In this document: in pieces, positions 61,432 through 64,000 of the stretch | Numbering within the stretch: the stretch's first letter is position 1 | How the letters are laid out: each line of letters begins with the position of its first letter | Source of the DNA: Flaccisagitta enflata | Taxonomy: Eukaryota; Chaetognatha; Sagittoidea; Aphragmophora | Direction: 5' to 3' | Length of the DNA stretch: 64,000 nucleotides | NCBI GenBank assembly: GCA_965153355.1 | Contig: OZ231126.1 | Location: 50,964,001 to 51,028,000, forward strand | The notes under the pieces: generated by a model | Told to the model about the DNA's origin: nothing | Database searches by the model: none | What the model saw: only the letters and a program-made list of their open reading frames with translations | Program-made: the position numbers and the translations under genes

Positions 61432-61448
<17 letters not shown>

Positions 61449-61582
61449 GACTGAAAAAAATGTGCATGCATGTTAGCAATCTAAAAGACAAAGCTCAAGT
61501 GAGATAAGTGATTGAAATTGATGTCATTAAATTTTTTTTGCACTCAATCCTCCTACAGAATAAATGGTTAAAAACATTTTTT

Positions 61583-61676
<94 letters not shown>

Positions 61677-61805
61677 TTAACAGAATTATTAAAATTTTGA
61701 AAAAAAAAGAAAGAAGGAATAAAGAAAGTAAAATAATAGAAAGGCAGACCAACACTCACAGACTGAAAAAAATGTGCATGCATATTAGCAATCTAAACCG
61801 TCAGA
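61432..61805 (+). repeat. About 310-bp duplication containing a GA array
   Basis: CAGACTGAAAAAAATGTGCA, then TGCATGTTAGCAATCTAAA, at 61447 and again at about 61758, each preceded by A-rich or GA-array sequence. The second copy has the longer (GA)n (61588-61673). Confidence 0.7.
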
Positions 61806-62026
61806 GGATCATTGGTTGGTAGAGCTTCATGAAAGTGGCGAATCCAGTGGCACCTATCAAGTTGGGTCTTAAAATGTGCGCATTATCTAGGGGAATACTA
61901 ATCCAGGCTTGGTTGACCCAATTTCAGGTGGGGTGATCGAATGCCACCAAAAAAACTGCCCAAAATGGCCAAAAATGGTCATTTTTGGCCATTTTTGGCC
62001 CTTTAGCCTATCTTCAACTTGAAGCA
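61806..62026. other. Start of the 62-kb repeat region, no gene seen
   Basis: TGGCCAAAAATGGTCATTTT-type short palindromic text near 61965-62000. No ORF. Confidence 0.4.
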
Positions 62027-63000
62027 GAGCCATGAAATTTTGCATGCATATGTAGTAGACCCTAATGAAGTTGTATGTAAAAAAATTTGAAATTCTGAAA
62101 ATTTTTAGGTACCTAAATTTGAAAAAAACAGGTTTTTTTCGAGTATAGGTAAAGAAAAATGATGTCTTAACCCCTCTTAAAACTGACCGATTTGGACCAA
62201 ATTTTTACTGGAGGTACATCACATCATGGACTACCTCCATGTAAAATTTCATCCAAATCGGAGCACTTTAAGTGCCAAAAATTCTTTTCGAAAATCCAAA
62301 ATTGGAAAATAATGACTCTGAAAATTGTCTTTGAGCTGGTGGCATTGTCATAATACCTTCAGGGACGTATGAACCATGGGCCAAAATTCCTTGAGATGAC
62401 TGTTGGTGATGCCCTAAAAAAATTTCATGACCCTGAGAGCATTTTTTGGGTGTCAAATAAAAATTCTTTGAAGACTGTTAGACCGTAAATCGCGGAAATT
62501 GCCAATTTTAGGCCTTTTTTCAACCTGTACCCTAGAAAAAAGTTGAAATATGGTTTTGAAATTTTGCATGCACATGCAGTAGACCCTAATTAAGTTGTAT
62601 GTAAAAAATTTTGAAATTCTGAAAATTTTTAGGTACCTAAATTTGAAAAAAACAGGTTTTTTCCGAGTATAAGTAAAGAAAAATGATGTCTTAACCCCTC
62701 TTTAAAATGACCGATTTGGACCAAATTTTTACTGGAGGTACATCACATCATGGACTACCTCCATGTAAAATTTCATCCAAATCGGAGCACTTTAAGTGCC
62801 AAAAATTCTTTTCGAAAATCCAAAATTGGAAAAAAATGACTCTGAAATTTGTCTTTGAGCTGGTGGCATTGTCATAATACCTTCAGGGACGTATGAACCA
62901 TGGGCCAAAATTCCTTAAGATGACTGTTGGTGATGCCCTAAAAAAATTACATGACCCTGAGAGCATTTTTTGGGTGTCAAATAACAATTTTTTGAAGACC
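62027..63000 (+). repeat. Two tandem copies of a 525-bp unit
   Basis: AAATTTTGCATGCATATGTAGTAGACC at 62034 recurs at 62559 with few changes, and the match continues through GATTTGGACCAAATTTTTAC and CCATGTAAAATTTCATCCAA to about 62990. No coding signal. Element A21 follows directly. Confidence 0.85.
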
Positions 63001-63023
63001 ATTTGACCACGAAAATTGCTAAA

Positions 63024-63160
63024 AACAAGGATGGATACACGGCAATCCAGTCGCGGATGGTTGGGCAGGAGCCAAAATGCAAAAACCGCTCAGAATAAAA
63101 AGAATGTGATGGACCGACCAACCTACCAACCACCATGGTAAGGTGTATCCGCGACTAGAA
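63024..63160 (-). mobile_element. Hairpin-end element A21, one arm lost
   Basis: Head AGTCGCGGATACACCTTACC lacks the second arm; far end CCATCCGCGACTGGATTGCC, then GTATCCATCCTTGTT. Otherwise it is like A9/A17. Confidence 0.65.
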
Positions 63161-63475
63161 AGCAATCATCTGCACTCTTGGTAGTCATTGATATATATAG
63201 TAAAACATGTTTTCTTATATGTTCAATATCAAAGACCAGAGCCAGGGCCACCAGCGAGGAGGTGGTGCAGGAAAAGGCCCCATCGGACAAACGGACAAAC
63301 AGACAATTACTAACAGCGAACTCTCTCTATTGCTTGTGATCAGTAAACTTCATCAACATCGTCAATTCCACTTGCTCAGTCACCTGGTTGGTCTGTTTGT
63401 CAAGCTTTGACAATCCATCTGTCACACATATTGGCCTACTTGGCCATGTTTCCAACTTCAAGGTGTAGATTTTCC

Positions 63476-63727
63476 TTAGACAAATGAATAGTACCTGTTT
63501 TCCAATCCATTACACTTTGCGCATTGGCGTTTCTTTCGAAATTTTGCACGCATGAACATGAACAATTGAAAGATGACGAATAATGCGAGCCATGCAATTG
63601 AAACATTGGCTGCAACTTCCAAGATGCGTTCATTACAAACAGATTGGCTAATGGCTGCTACTTGCAGTGCAAGTTTCTCGAGGCGATCCTTACAAGCAAA
63701 CATTTTTTGGGCGATCCTTACAAACAA
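63476..63727 (-). CDS. Short ORF with one possible membrane helix; doubtful
   Basis: 83 codons from an ATG at 63727; hydrophobic run NVSIAWLALFVIFQLFMFM then basic RAKFRKK. It could be a gene fragment or chance. The start lies in a small near-duplicate (CGATCCTTACAA twice). No family recognised. Confidence 0.15.
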   Translation of the reverse strand: MFVRIAQKMFACKDRLEKLALQVAAISQSVCNERILEVAANVSIAWLALFVIFQLFMFMRAKFRKKRQCAKCNGLENRYYSFV

Positions 63728-63826
63728 TCATTTTTTGGGCAAAATCAGGAAATGAATTGACGAAGCGGTTTTTTAAATGGAGCAAAAGAATATCCGGGGG
63801 GTGGAAAAAAAGTCAGGCTGGGCCAA

Positions 63827-64000
63827 GGAGAGAGAGAGAGAGAGGAAGACAGAGGCAGACAGACAGACAGACAGACCGAAACACAGAGGCAGACAGACAG
63901 ACAGGCAGACAGACAGAGACAGACAGACAGACATGCAGACAAACAGGCAGACAGACTAAGGGACAGACAAACAGACTGACGGACAGACAGAGGAAGACAA
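63827..64000 (+). repeat. (GA)n(GACA)n at the window end
   Basis: Short GA, then AGACAGACAG-type units with AGGCAGAC variants running to the end. Confidence 0.9.

Overview
This is eukaryotic, animal nuclear DNA. Evidence: spliced exons with GT/AG borders, a CDK4/6-type kinase (a metazoan subfamily), non-LTR reverse transcriptase, Tc1-type transposon remains, and very many microsatellites and inverted-repeat elements. The density of (GA)n, (CA)n, (TTTC)n and (GAT)n arrays recalls some marine invertebrates, including penaeid shrimps, but the sequence does not fix the phylum.

Main gene: exons 2-8 (my numbering) of a CDK4/6 homologue on + span 13809-51731. Five exons give the kinase domain from just before the hinge to its end. 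The first exon, with the P-loop and PLSTIRE-type helix, was not found and probably lies upstream. All seven exons join in frame. The kinase is followed by an unusual tail of about 780 residues with poly-Asn, two poly-Gln tracts, acidic, His-rich and Arg-rich stretches. Introns carry nearly all the repeats. Intron 5 is almost only (GAT)n, and several splice sites touch microsatellites. Intron 4 holds a probable small two-exon gene on the opposite strand (41338-42270).

Left flank (1-13.8 kb): a single-exon 655-codon P-loop NTPase gene on - (1574-3541), with a frame-breaking 56-bp tandem duplication at its 5' end, then two foldback elements, the larger about 2.9 kb. Right flank (51.7-64 kb): a repeat element with 21-bp minisatellite, a 578-bp palindromic MITE, two weak exon-like islands, a 5'-truncated non-LTR retrotransposon ORF on -, a 525-bp tandem duplication, and more microsatellites.

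The most interesting system is an interspersed repeat family with about 20 recognisable copies. Each has a hairpin at one end (for example AGTCGCG-loop-CGCGACT), a TCCG/TCGG tract, a variable interior often made of tandem repeats, and at the far end a third, inverted copy of the hairpin arm plus loop. Between copies the arm sequence differs (GTCGCG, GTTGCG, GATGCG, GGTGCG, GTGGATCGC), but within a copy all three positions change together. The architecture resembles Helentron-associated elements (HINE/DINE-1 type); the concerted change of the ends is the unusual point. One such element appears to enclose the 159-bp satellite array at 36-39 kb. A second family has about 50-bp TIRs and a 20-21-bp minisatellite.
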